Below, piece after piece: positions 1 to 6,541 of a stretch of 6,567 bases of DNA (positions are counted from its first letter, which is position 1; every line of letters begins with the position of its first letter). The notes below the pieces were generated by a model, which was not told the DNA's origin, did not search any database, and saw nothing but the letters and a program-made list of their open reading frames with translations. The stretch is from the NCBI GenBank assembly GCA_964423645.1, contig CAYRFE010000065.1, forward strand, positions 1 through 6,567. Reading direction: 5' to 3'. The stretch comes from CAYRFE01 sp964423645 [NCBI: uncultured bacterium]. GTDB taxonomy: Bacteria; Macinerneyibacteriota; Macinerneyibacteria; Macinerneyibacteriales. Made by a program: the position numbers and the translations under genes.

Positions 1-23
1 AGTAAGGCAGGATTTTCAATGAA

Positions 24-55
24 CATTAGGACACAAAATCTTGTGTCCCTACGAT
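24..55. repeat. Palindromic repeat with 8-bp perfect stem and CCCTACGAT border (copy 1)
   Basis: GGACACAA at 29-36 pairs perfectly with TTGTGTCC at 41-48 around an AATC loop. The stem is followed by the border CCCTACGAT (47-55) and preceded by CAT plus two bases (24-28). A second hairpin near the right end (6402-6430) has a different stem but the same CAT... and CCCTACGAT borders. I infer an interspersed palindromic repeat family. There is no T-run after the stem, so it does not look like an intrinsic terminator for a gene ending left of the window. Confidence 0.55.
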
Positions 56-62
56 ACAATCA

Positions 63-75
63 CTCGGTGACCGAG
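63..75. repeat. 13-bp palindrome CTCGGT-G-ACCGAG
   Basis: CTCGGT (63-68) and ACCGAG (70-75) are perfect inverted halves around one central base. It lies about 120 bp upstream of the predicted purH -35 box. It could be a dimeric repressor site or a chance palindrome. It does not match the PurR operator or PurBox consensus that I know, so no regulator is assigned. Confidence 0.25.
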
Positions 76-98
76 AATTTAAACCTAGCTCACAGTCG

Positions 99-113
99 CC
101 CTTAATAAAAGGG
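99..113. repeat. Small inverted repeat CCCTT/AAGGG
   Basis: CCCTT (99-103) and AAGGG (109-113) flank an AATAA loop. The stem is only 5 bp and no T-tract follows, so it is a weak hairpin. It could be a relic of a terminator for a gene left of the window, but this is not supported. Confidence 0.2.
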
Positions 114-193
114 AGTATATTTCAACAACGCGTAAGAGTCTCATATAATTCTCATTATCCGTACCATTTTCATCAATTTTCACATACTTCAGT

Positions 194-221
194 TTGACAT
201 GTACCGTTTTTTTGCTATAGT
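194..221 (+). promoter_or_regulatory. Sigma70-type promoter of the purH operon
   Basis: The -35 box TTGACA (194-199) is a perfect consensus match. A 16-nt spacer separates it from the -10 box TATAGT (216-221), which differs from TATAAT at one base. Transcription would start near 228, giving a leader of roughly 29 nt before the purH ATG. That is too short for a purine riboswitch, and I see no aptamer signature upstream. The AT-rich stretch before the -35 box could help polymerase binding. Confidence 0.6.
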
Positions 222-246
222 TAAAGCACGTCATTTTCACTACATA

Positions 247-253
247 AGGAGGA
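247..253 (+). promoter_or_regulatory. Ribosome binding site of purH
   Basis: AAGGAGGA is a near-perfect Shine-Dalgarno sequence ending a few bases before the ATG at 257. It fixes the purH start. Confidence 0.75.
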
Positions 254-256
254 TTC

Positions 257-1795
257 ATGAAAAGAAGAGCACTTATCAGCGTGTGGCATAAAAACGGGCT
301 TGTGGATTTTGCAAAAACACTCATTGCACACGATTGGGAAATAATTTCAACCGGCGGCACCTTTAAGTTACTTCAGGAAAACAACATCCCCTGCATTCAG
401 GTATCGGATGTAACAGGTTTTCCCGAGATCCTCGATGGTCGTGTAAAAACATTGAATCCTTACATACACGGCGGTTTGCTCGCTCGCAGAAATGATCCTT
501 CACATATGAAAACGATCGCAGAGCACAAGATCACACCGATAGACATGGTCGTCGTTAACTTATACCCTTTTCAAGAGGTCGCTGCAAAAAAAGACGCAAC
601 CCCTGAAGAGGTCATTGAAATGATCGATATCGGCGGTCCGTCAATGCTTCGCTCTGCTGCGAAAAATTTCGAGGACGTTATCGTCATCCCATCCCCCGAG
701 TATTACGACGAGATTGCCGGCTATATCACTAATGACAAACCCGTACCACACGAACTACGTAAAAAACTCGCTGCGGCTGTATTTGCTACGACGTCAGAAT
801 ATGACTTAGCAATCACCCGCTATCTGAACCCTTCGCATAATCCGGACACATTGTCAATTACTGCAAAAAAATGGATGGACTTACGGTATGGTGAGAATCC
901 TCATCAAAATGCCGCAATTTATACATTCGAAAATCCCGTTGCATCGTCACTTATCAATGCAAAAATCTTATGGGGGAAACCCTTGTCGTTTAATAACATG
1001 CTCGATGCGGAAGCAAGCGTCATGCTTACTTACAGTTTTAAGGAATCCGTATGCTGCATCGTGAAACATAATAATCCTTGCGGTGTCGGTGCACATAACA
1101 AACCGTTACAGGCATATAAACGTGCATTGGCAACCGACCCGATATCCGCATTCGGCGGTATCGTATCTTTCAATCGAACCATTGACATTGAGACTGCCAA
1201 AGAATTGGCAACTGCCTTCGTAGAAGTGATCATTGCGCCCGGCTACGAACCGGAAGCATTGAAAATCCTGCAAGGCAAGAAAAATGTACGTATTCTTGAA
1301 GTTGCACACGAAAACACTCGTGAGCAAAAGTATTATGAATATAAAACCATTCGAGGCGGCCTGTTAATGCAAGAAGCCGATACTGCGATACTTGATCCGA
1401 ACGAATTACAGGTCGTGACGACTACTCAACCGACAGAAGAACAGATGAAAGCATTGTTGTTCAGCTGGAACGTCGTAAAAGTTGTCAAGTCAAATGCGAT
1501 CGTGATTGCAGACGCGACAGGAACGATAGGGATCGGTGCGGGGCAAATGAGCCGTGTCGATTCGGTTCGTTTCTCGATCGAAAAAGCAGCCGATGCAAAA
1601 TTGTCCGTGAATGGAGCGGTGCTTGCCTCAGACGCATTTTTCCCGTTCCGCGACAGTATCGATGAAGCAAAAAAAGTCGGTATCACTGCAATCATCCAAC
1701 CGGGCGGTTCCGTGCGCGATCAAGAAGTCATCGATGCGTGTAACGAACACGGTATTGCAATGATATTCACCGGCATTCGTCATTTCCGTCATTGA
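257..1795 (+). CDS. purH: Bifunctional AICAR transformylase / IMP cyclohydrolase PurH
   Basis: Cytoplasmic enzyme for the last two steps of de novo IMP synthesis: it formylates AICAR with 10-formyl-tetrahydrofolate, then closes the ring to IMP. The 512 aa length is normal for the family. The N-terminal IMP cyclohydrolase domain (about 1-190) has the MGS-like STGGT loop (31-35), the FPEILDGRVKTL segment (55-66), VVNLYPF (99-105) and DIGGPSMLRSAAKN (124-137), with candidate catalytic Asp124 and Lys136. The C-terminal AICAR transformylase domain has LRYGENPHQ (209-217), GKPLSFNNMLD (240-250), the catalytic Lys270-His271 pair in KHNNPCG, SDAFFPF near the end and the typical C-terminus GIRHFRH. 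Unusual positions are Trp10-His11, where many homologues have Ser-Asp, and Asn67, where His is common. The start is fixed by a strong Shine-Dalgarno. It is the first gene of the operon, 12 nt before purD. Confidence 0.98.
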   Translation: MKRRALISVWHKNGLVDFAKTLIAHDWEIISTGGTFKLLQENNIPCIQVSDVTGFPEILDGRVKTLNPYIHGGLLARRNDPSHMKTIAEHKITPIDMVVVNLYPFQEVAAKKDATPEEVIEMIDIGGPSMLRSAAKNFEDVIVIPSPEYYDEIAGYITNDKPVPHELRKKLAAAVFATTSEYDLAITRYLNPSHNPDTLSITAKKWMDLRYGENPHQNAAIYTFENPVASSLINAKILWGKPLSFNNMLDAEASVMLTYSFKESVCCIVKHNNPCGVGAHNKPLQAYKRALATDPISAFGGIVSFNRTIDIETAKELATAFVEVIIAPGYEPEALKILQGKKNVRILEVAHENTREQKYYEYKTIRGGLLMQEADTAILDPNELQVVTTTQPTEEQMKALLFSWNVVKVVKSNAIVIADATGTIGIGAGQMSRVDSVRFSIEKAADAKLSVNGAVLASDAFFPFRDSIDEAKKVGITAIIQPGGSVRDQEVIDACNEHGIAMIFTGIRHFRH

Positions 1796-1807
1796 GAGGA
1801 GAAGGTT

Positions 1808-3058
1808 GTGAAAATTGCAGTCGTCGGCAGCGGGGGAAGAGAGCACGCACTTCTTTGGTCATTGTATAACGAAAAAAAACATACCCTCTATGCACTTCCC
1901 GGCAACGGCGGTACCGCCGCCATTGCTGAAAATGTCGCAATTCAAGACTCCGACTGCGATGCCATTATCGCATTTGCACGACAAAAAATGATCGACATTG
2001 TTATGATCGGGCCCGAAAAACCATTGGCCATGGGTTTGGCAGATAAACTTCGCGCCGTGGGAGTTAAAACGATCGGTCCCGATATTCACGGTGCACAGGT
2101 TGAGGCCTCTAAGATATGGGCGAAAGAGTTTATGTTGCGTCACTCTATCCCTACCGCTCGCCACGAAACGTTCGATTCGTATGACAACGCTCTTTCGTGG
2201 ATAAAAAAGAATAACACCTATCCGGTAGTTATTAAAGCCGACGGACTTGCCGCAGGAAAAGGCGTGATAATTCCCCGAAACGAAAAAGAGGCTGAACAGG
2301 CATTACGTGATTGTTTCATCGATCAAAAATTCGGTCAAGCGGGCTTGCATATTGAAATAGAGGAGTTTTTAACAGGTGTCGAGTCGTCATACCTTGTATT
2401 CGTGGATGGCGACCACTATGTGCCGATGGTCACCTCAAAAGATCATAAACGACTGCTTGACGGGGATCTTGGTCCGAACACAGGCGGAATGGGAACTTTC
2501 TCGCCTTCTCCATTCATTACACCCGAGATCGAACGTGAGATACTTGAAAAAACGATCGCTCCTGCCGTACGCGGGTTTCAAAAAGAAAACATTCTCTACA
2601 GAGGTATTCTGTATGCAGGATTGATGATCTCACCTTCGGGCATCAATGTCATCGAATATAATTGTCGCTTCGGTGATCCCGAGACACAGGTTATTATTCC
2701 GCGACTTGCGACTCCGTTGAGTGAGGTTTTTGATGCACTGTCATCGGGAATGCTTGCAAAACTACCGCTGCAATGGCATAACAACCATACGGTGTGTGTT
2801 GTTGCCGCATCACAAGGCTACCCCGAAGGGTATGAAAAAGGGAAAATCATCAGCGGTCTTGATCACATAAAGTCTACTGTATTTCATGCGGGAACAACCT
2901 GCCATAACGACACGATCTACACATCAGGCGGTCGTGTATTAGGCGTAACTGCAACGGGAAATACGTTAGAAGAAGCACGTTCACAGGCTTATAGTGATAT
3001 GGGGAAAATCCACTTTGACGGCATGATGTACCGAAACGACATCGCATTGTTGTCATAA
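1808..3058 (+). CDS. purD: Phosphoribosylamine--glycine ligase (GAR synthetase) PurD
   Basis: ATP-grasp enzyme of the purine pathway that joins glycine to 5-phosphoribosylamine to make GAR; cytoplasmic. The 416 aa length is near the usual 420-430. Visible in order: N-terminal GSGGREHAL (7-15), GPEKP (68-72), the ATP-grasp segment IKADGLAAGKG (142-152), DHKR (212-215), GPNTGGMG (222-229), EYNCRFGDPETQ (283-294), and the C-terminal GGRVLGVTATG (374-384). GVES (190-193) and SKDHKR (210-215) are variants of the more common GEE and QDHKR forms; I recall such variants in other bacteria, so they are probably not defects. The start is GTG, supported by GAGGAG (1796-1801) and by the MKIAVVGSGGREHAL start typical of the family. 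It is 12 nt after purH and 16 nt before the permease, so almost certainly co-transcribed. PurD acts early and PurH last in the pathway; their adjacency is common in bacteria. Confidence 0.97.
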   Translation: MKIAVVGSGGREHALLWSLYNEKKHTLYALPGNGGTAAIAENVAIQDSDCDAIIAFARQKMIDIVMIGPEKPLAMGLADKLRAVGVKTIGPDIHGAQVEASKIWAKEFMLRHSIPTARHETFDSYDNALSWIKKNNTYPVVIKADGLAAGKGVIIPRNEKEAEQALRDCFIDQKFGQAGLHIEIEEFLTGVESSYLVFVDGDHYVPMVTSKDHKRLLDGDLGPNTGGMGTFSPSPFITPEIEREILEKTIAPAVRGFQKENILYRGILYAGLMISPSGINVIEYNCRFGDPETQVIIPRLATPLSEVFDALSSGMLAKLPLQWHNNHTVCVVAASQGYPEGYEKGKIISGLDHIKSTVFHAGTTCHNDTIYTSGGRVLGVTATGNTLEEARSQAYSDMGKIHFDGMMYRNDIALLS

Positions 3059-3074
3059 CACCGAAAGGAGCGCT

Positions 3075-4403
3075 ATGTTTGAGAAACTGTTCAAGCTGAA
3101 AGAACATGGTACAACGGTTCGTACTGAATTGAACGCCGCACTGGCTACCTTCATGACTATGGCGTATATCATTTTCGTGAATCCGCAGATTTTGTCAGCC
3201 GCCGGAATGGATGTAAACGCTGTAATGGCTGCAACATGTATTTCTGCCGCAGTTGCAACGATCATTATGGGATTATGGGCGAATTATCCGATCGCGCTTG
3301 CGCCGGGTATGGGTCTCAACGCGTATTTCGCTTTCACGGCAGTGCCGTATATTACCGAAAAATTAAAAGCCGAAGGTATCGATGCTACTTCGCAGGCATG
3401 GCAGGTCGCTCTTGCCGCAGTATTTGTATCAGGAACATTCTTCCTGATTATTACGCTCTTTAAAATTCGTGAAAAAATAATCAACGGCATACCGGACACC
3501 ATCAAATACGCAACTGCAGCCGGTATCGGATTATTCATCGCTTTTATCGGCCTTAAAGGTGCCGGTATCGTTGTCGCTAATCCTGCAACCTTTGTTTCAC
3601 TCGGAAAATTTTCGGAATCTCCTACTCTTCTTGCCATAGCAGGACTTATTTTAATATCTTTGTTAATGATCAAAAAAGTCAAAGGTTCCATTTTGATCGG
3701 TATTTTAGCTACCACGGCTGCCGGAATAGCGATAGGCATCAGCGATTTGCCGACATCCGTATTTGCGTTACCTGACATTTCACCGACATTTTTGAAAATG
3801 GACTTCACCGGTTTATTAGCGATTGGCATTTTAGATATAATCTTTGTCTTCCTTTTTGTCGATATGTTTGATACTATCGGAACATTGATCGGCGTCGGAG
3901 AACAGGGAGGGTTTATTAAAAACGGTAAACTTCCCCGCGCATCTCAGGCAATGACCGCTGATGCAGTCGGAACCATGGTCGGTGCTGTGTGCGGAACATC
4001 TACCGTTACGTCATACATCGAAAGCGGTGCCGGTGTTGCCGAAGGCGGAAAAACCGGATTGACTTCGCTTTTTGTAGGTCTTTTCTTCATACTGGCATTA
4101 TTCTTTGCGCCTATCGCCGGCATCATTCCTGCCTATGCAACGGCACCTGCGTTAATCATTGTCGGCATACTTATGGCAGGTAATGTCGCGAAAATAAAAT
4201 GGACTGATATGAGTGATGCAATACCCGGATTTTTTACACTCATCATGATGCCGCTTACGTACAGTATCGCGACGGGTTTGACATTGGGATTTATTTTGTA
4301 TCCGTTGTGTAAATTATTCGCAGGAAAAACCAAAGAGGTCAGCGTGCTTGTATGGATACTTGCACTTCTCTTTATAGCTCGTTTTGTATTCTTATCGGTT
4401 TAA
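3075..4403 (+). CDS. NCS2-family (AzgA-type) purine base permease
   Basis: Inner-membrane proton-coupled transporter of the AzgA/PbuG/GhxP/PurP branch of the nucleobase-cation symporter-2 family, which imports hypoxanthine, guanine and/or adenine. The 442 aa length fits. The N-terminus FKLKEHGTTVRTELNAALAT (6-25), followed by FMTMAYIIFVNP, is characteristic of this branch. Further family motifs are LAPGMGLNAYFAFT (75-88), VDMFDTIGTLIGV (262-274) with the conserved acidic residue, ASQAMTADAVGT (289-300) and GTSTVTSYIESGAG (307-320). Many hydrophobic segments alternate with short loops, as expected for a protein with about 12-14 membrane segments; the last is about 424-440. The substrate cannot be fixed from sequence alone. 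AAAGGAG (3064-3070) supports the ATG. The position straight after purHD suggests joint control of synthesis and salvage. Intact; no missing segment noticed. Confidence 0.95.
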   Translation: MFEKLFKLKEHGTTVRTELNAALATFMTMAYIIFVNPQILSAAGMDVNAVMAATCISAAVATIIMGLWANYPIALAPGMGLNAYFAFTAVPYITEKLKAEGIDATSQAWQVALAAVFVSGTFFLIITLFKIREKIINGIPDTIKYATAAGIGLFIAFIGLKGAGIVVANPATFVSLGKFSESPTLLAIAGLILISLLMIKKVKGSILIGILATTAAGIAIGISDLPTSVFALPDISPTFLKMDFTGLLAIGILDIIFVFLFVDMFDTIGTLIGVGEQGGFIKNGKLPRASQAMTADAVGTMVGAVCGTSTVTSYIESGAGVAEGGKTGLTSLFVGLFFILALFFAPIAGIIPAYATAPALIIVGILMAGNVAKIKWTDMSDAIPGFFTLIMMPLTYSIATGLTLGFILYPLCKLFAGKTKEVSVLVWILALLFIARFVFLSV

Positions 4404-4404
4404 C

Positions 4405-5514
4405 ATGCAACGTTTTAAGCTCAATGATATACACGCAATCGCCGCCCTTATGGAAAAGGGCGGCTTATGCGTATTCCCGACCGACACCGTGTACGGCATT
4501 GGCGGGATATACGACAACCCTATGGTATTGCCTAAAATTTATGGCGCAAAACATAGGGATATCGATAAAAAAATCCCACTCCTTGTGTCGGACGCAGATA
4601 TGATCACTGATTTTATTGCTGATGAGATCCCTCGGGATATGCGACGATTGATACAAATATTTTCACCGGGTGCTCTTACCTACGTACTTACAGGAAAAGC
4701 ATCTATGCGAGAATTTGCCGCTGCTGACGGCTCAATCGGCGTTAGAATTCCGAATTCACCCTTTCTCCGCCAATTGATTAAAATACTGGGAAAACCATTA
4801 CTGGCAACATCGGCAAATTTATCCGGTCACCCTGAACTGAAAACACAAGGCGAACTCGAACGTACGTTCATGAATACTGCCGATGCAATAGTGATCGGTC
4901 CACAATCTATTGATCCAATACCATCAACAATAATTTCATTTGCTGAGGACTTACCGCGTTTTTTACGCATCGGTGCAATAGCAAAAGAAGATATACGGCG
5001 TTATATTACCACAAAAACTCATATTACCTTTGTGTGTACCGGAAATACCTGCCGTTCACCTCTGGCCGAGTATTACGCAAAAAAAATACTGTCTCCCCGA
5101 TTGTATTATATCGATTCTGCCGGTACTTCAGCAGTCGACGGCATGGAAATGGCACATTATTCAAAAAAACTGGTGGAGGAATTCGGCTTACATCCTGATA
5201 AAATCGCGCAACAACTTACTCCGCATATAGTAAAGTTAAGTGATATTATACTGACAATGGAAGTGAATCATTCCTTGTATATTCAACGTAATATGAATGC
5301 ATGCCATGTATTCCTGCTCAATGATTTCGCCGTTAATCATGGTGCAATTCGTGTGAATGGCGAATATGAGATATCAAATCATTTTACAGCTTCCGAAATA
5401 GCAGATCCCGTCGGAAAAGATTTTTCGGTTTATCAACAGACGCTTGGCGAGATCGCCGGTGCACTTGATTCCTTAACGTGGGACGCCGATAATGGAAAGG
5501 ATATACTACCATGA
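4405..5514 (+). CDS. tsaC: Fusion: threonylcarbamoyl-AMP synthase (TsaC/YrdC) + low-MW phosphatase, probably protein-arginine phosphatase
   Basis: A 369 aa two-domain protein. Residues 1 to about 200 are a TsaC/YrdC domain, which makes threonylcarbamoyl-AMP from threonine, bicarbonate and ATP for tRNA t6A37. It shows PTDTVYG (25-31), KHRDIDK (49-55, the K-x-R-x3-K pattern), GVRIPNSP (112-119), TSANLSG (135-141), PSTI (173-176) and a final LRIGAI (187-192). There is no Sua5-type C-terminal domain. Residues from about 206 on are a low-molecular-weight phosphatase: loop CTGNTCRS (211-218) with nucleophile Cys211 and Arg217, and DP (334-335) as general acid. Thr215 sits where YwlE has its specificity threonine, so phospho-arginine is the likely substrate rather than phosphotyrosine. 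The domains are joined by only a few residues. ATG 4405 is 1 nt after the permease stop and has no Shine-Dalgarno, suggesting coupling. An in-frame TTG at 4384 would add seven unconserved-looking residues and also lacks one. Confidence 0.92.
   Translation: MQRFKLNDIHAIAALMEKGGLCVFPTDTVYGIGGIYDNPMVLPKIYGAKHRDIDKKIPLLVSDADMITDFIADEIPRDMRRLIQIFSPGALTYVLTGKASMREFAAADGSIGVRIPNSPFLRQLIKILGKPLLATSANLSGHPELKTQGELERTFMNTADAIVIGPQSIDPIPSTIISFAEDLPRFLRIGAIAKEDIRRYITTKTHITFVCTGNTCRSPLAEYYAKKILSPRLYYIDSAGTSAVDGMEMAHYSKKLVEEFGLHPDKIAQQLTPHIVKLSDIILTMEVNHSLYIQRNMNACHVFLLNDFAVNHGAIRVNGEYEISNHFTASEIADPVGKDFSVYQQTLGEIAGALDSLTWDADNGKDILP
5496..5501 (+). promoter_or_regulatory. Ribosome binding site of the last gene
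   Basis: AAAGGA lies nine bases before the ATG at 5511, inside the end of the preceding gene. It supports that start, which overlaps the upstream TGA as ATGA. Confidence 0.5.
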
Positions 5515-6347
5515 AAAGATTTGCACTATCCATCACAATAATCGTGTGCACTCTACAACTTCTCTCGGCAGAAGGTACTATCTCTCGAGGCATGGGGCGA
5601 GCAGGCATGACTGAGCCGAATAATACACTTTCAGCAGTCACAAACCCCTCCCTGTTAGCATATTCATCCACATCTGATTTTGCCTTCAATTACAACACGA
5701 ATGACAAAATCGCTATGTCGCGTTATGATATTATTTGGACCGGCATGTTGCAAACCGAGAAACTCGGCACAGGCTTATCCTTTGAATACCAATATGAACC
5801 ATCTGAACCTCTTTACATAATTCGTACATATCGCCTTGGAATACCGATGTGTTATCGTTTAAAACCATATCTTTCTCTCGGAGTAACGCCGCATCTTATC
5901 TATTTTCAACAATATTCAGCAAGCCCCGCGCGTTCACTCAATGCACATGTCTCCGTTATGGGTGATTATAAGAAATTAATTTTCGCCGCAGTAAGCCTTG
6001 AAAACATCTTAAAAGATCCCCATACCGAACGCATGTTATCAATAGGGATCAAAAATAATTTTTTGTTTGATGTCCCGATATATTATCAATACGTACATAC
6101 GCTTACCACAAAAGAAAATGAACACCGCTTCGGCATCGAATATCGCCTGTATCCTCACGCAGATCTTCGTGCAGGATTTCGCTATGACGCAGAACGAGAA
6201 AATAATAATTTTTTCACACTCGGCGCAACCTGGTTTGCGTCACAGGATCTTGCGATTTCCTACTCATATGAAAATAACGGATCAAATCACATAGAACTTC
6301 ACTCGGTATCATTAAAACTGATCGACTTTACCATTACCGAAGACTGA
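5511..6347 (+). CDS. Predicted outer-membrane beta-barrel protein (PorV/UPF0164/FadL-like)
   Basis: A 278 aa exported protein of unknown function. Residues 1-20 form a Sec signal peptide: Lys2-Arg3, a hydrophobic core at 4-18 and a likely cleavage after LLSA (17-20). Just after it comes SRGMGRAGM ... AVTNPSLLA (25 to about 51), a form of the G-x-G-x-A-G ... NPA-x-L motif that opens PorV/PorQ, UPF0164 and FadL-like barrels. The rest alternates short polar turns with strands rich in Tyr, Phe and alternating polar/hydrophobic residues, such as LSLGVTPHLIYF and HRFGIEYRLY, and the last strand ends in Phe before TITED. This fits a barrel of about 10-14 strands, short for a FadL-type protein. Its ATG overlaps the preceding stop by 4 nt, so translation is probably coupled. 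Assignment to the beta-barrel group is fairly firm; the exact family and the role are inference. Confidence 0.7.
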   Translation: MKRFALSITIIVCTLQLLSAEGTISRGMGRAGMTEPNNTLSAVTNPSLLAYSSTSDFAFNYNTNDKIAMSRYDIIWTGMLQTEKLGTGLSFEYQYEPSEPLYIIRTYRLGIPMCYRLKPYLSLGVTPHLIYFQQYSASPARSLNAHVSVMGDYKKLIFAAVSLENILKDPHTERMLSIGIKNNFLFDVPIYYQYVHTLTTKENEHRFGIEYRLYPHADLRAGFRYDAERENNNFFTLGATWFASQDLAISYSYENNGSNHIELHSVSLKLIDFTITED

Positions 6348-6350
6348 GAT

Positions 6351-6491
6351 GAGACCTTTGCACAACTTCTATTTTTGTGACTTGTGCTCATCCTATACTA
6401 TCATGCAGGGGCAAGTACTGCCCCTACGATTCCCAAACTCATCTTTTGAAACCACAGCAAACCAGGAGTTATTGAACTTCGCAAAGGTCTC
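6351..6491. mobile_element. MITE-like element bounded by an 11-bp perfect inverted repeat
   Basis: GAGACCTTTGC (6351-6361) and GCAAAGGTCTC (6481-6491) are perfect inverted copies enclosing a 141-bp segment without coding capacity. Inner inverted repeats (GCACAA 6360-6365 with TTGTGC 6382-6387; AACTC 6436-6440 with GAGTT 6466-6470) and the hairpin at 6407-6425 would let much of it fold. It begins four bases after the stop of the last gene. I find no target-site duplication, and I cannot name the parent insertion sequence. It could instead be a composite of IS ends or an unusual transcribed stem. Confidence 0.45.
6402..6430. repeat. Palindromic repeat with CCCTACGAT border (copy 2)
   Basis: AGGGGCA (6407-6413) pairs perfectly with TGCCCCT (6419-6425) around an AGTAC loop. 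The stem is preceded by CAT (6402-6404) and runs into CCCTACGAT (6422-6430), as in the copy at 24-55. No T-run follows, so it is not a standard terminator. It lies within the 141-bp MITE-like segment, which may have captured it or been built around it. Confidence 0.5.
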
Positions 6492-6522
6492 GACATGCTT
6501 GCTGCGGTAAGATCACAGGGGT

Positions 6523-6541
6523 GTGGGGACGAAGTCCCCAC
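6523..6541. repeat. GC-rich 8-bp hairpin GTGGGGAC-GAA-GTCCCCAC
   Basis: GTGGGGAC (6523-6530) and GTCCCCAC (6534-6541) form a perfect 8-bp stem with a three-base loop, followed by CTATCAA rather than a T-tract. In size and G/C-run style it resembles the two CCCTACGAT hairpins but lacks their exact borders. It may be a diverged member of the same family or an independent palindrome. Confidence 0.4.

Noticed and set aside
1-105. Frame 1 open from the window edge to TAA at 103-105, perhaps the end of an upstream gene
   Set aside because: It runs straight through the palindromic repeat at 24-55 and the encoded residues show no recognisable pattern; an open run of 34 codons at an edge is weak evidence.
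120-256. Possible purine riboswitch ahead of purH
   Set aside because: No paired helix with the conserved joining-region bases of the purine aptamer is visible, and the predicted transcript leader of about 29 nt is too short to hold one.
3284-3829. 181-codon minus-strand open frame inside the permease gene
   Set aside because: It is the antisense shadow of a strongly recognisable NCS2 permease, and its composition (rich in Ala, Pro, Ile) is what the complement of membrane-segment codons gives.
4384-4404. TTG at 4384 as the start of the tsaC fusion
   Set aside because: It would add MYSYRFN, overlaps the permease end by 20 nt and has no ribosome site; starting at ATG 4405 gives a normal TsaC N-terminus ahead of PTDTVYG at 25-31.
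6407-6425. Hairpin as intrinsic terminator of the operon
   Set aside because: The stem is only 7 bp and is followed by ACGATTCCC, with no T-tract.
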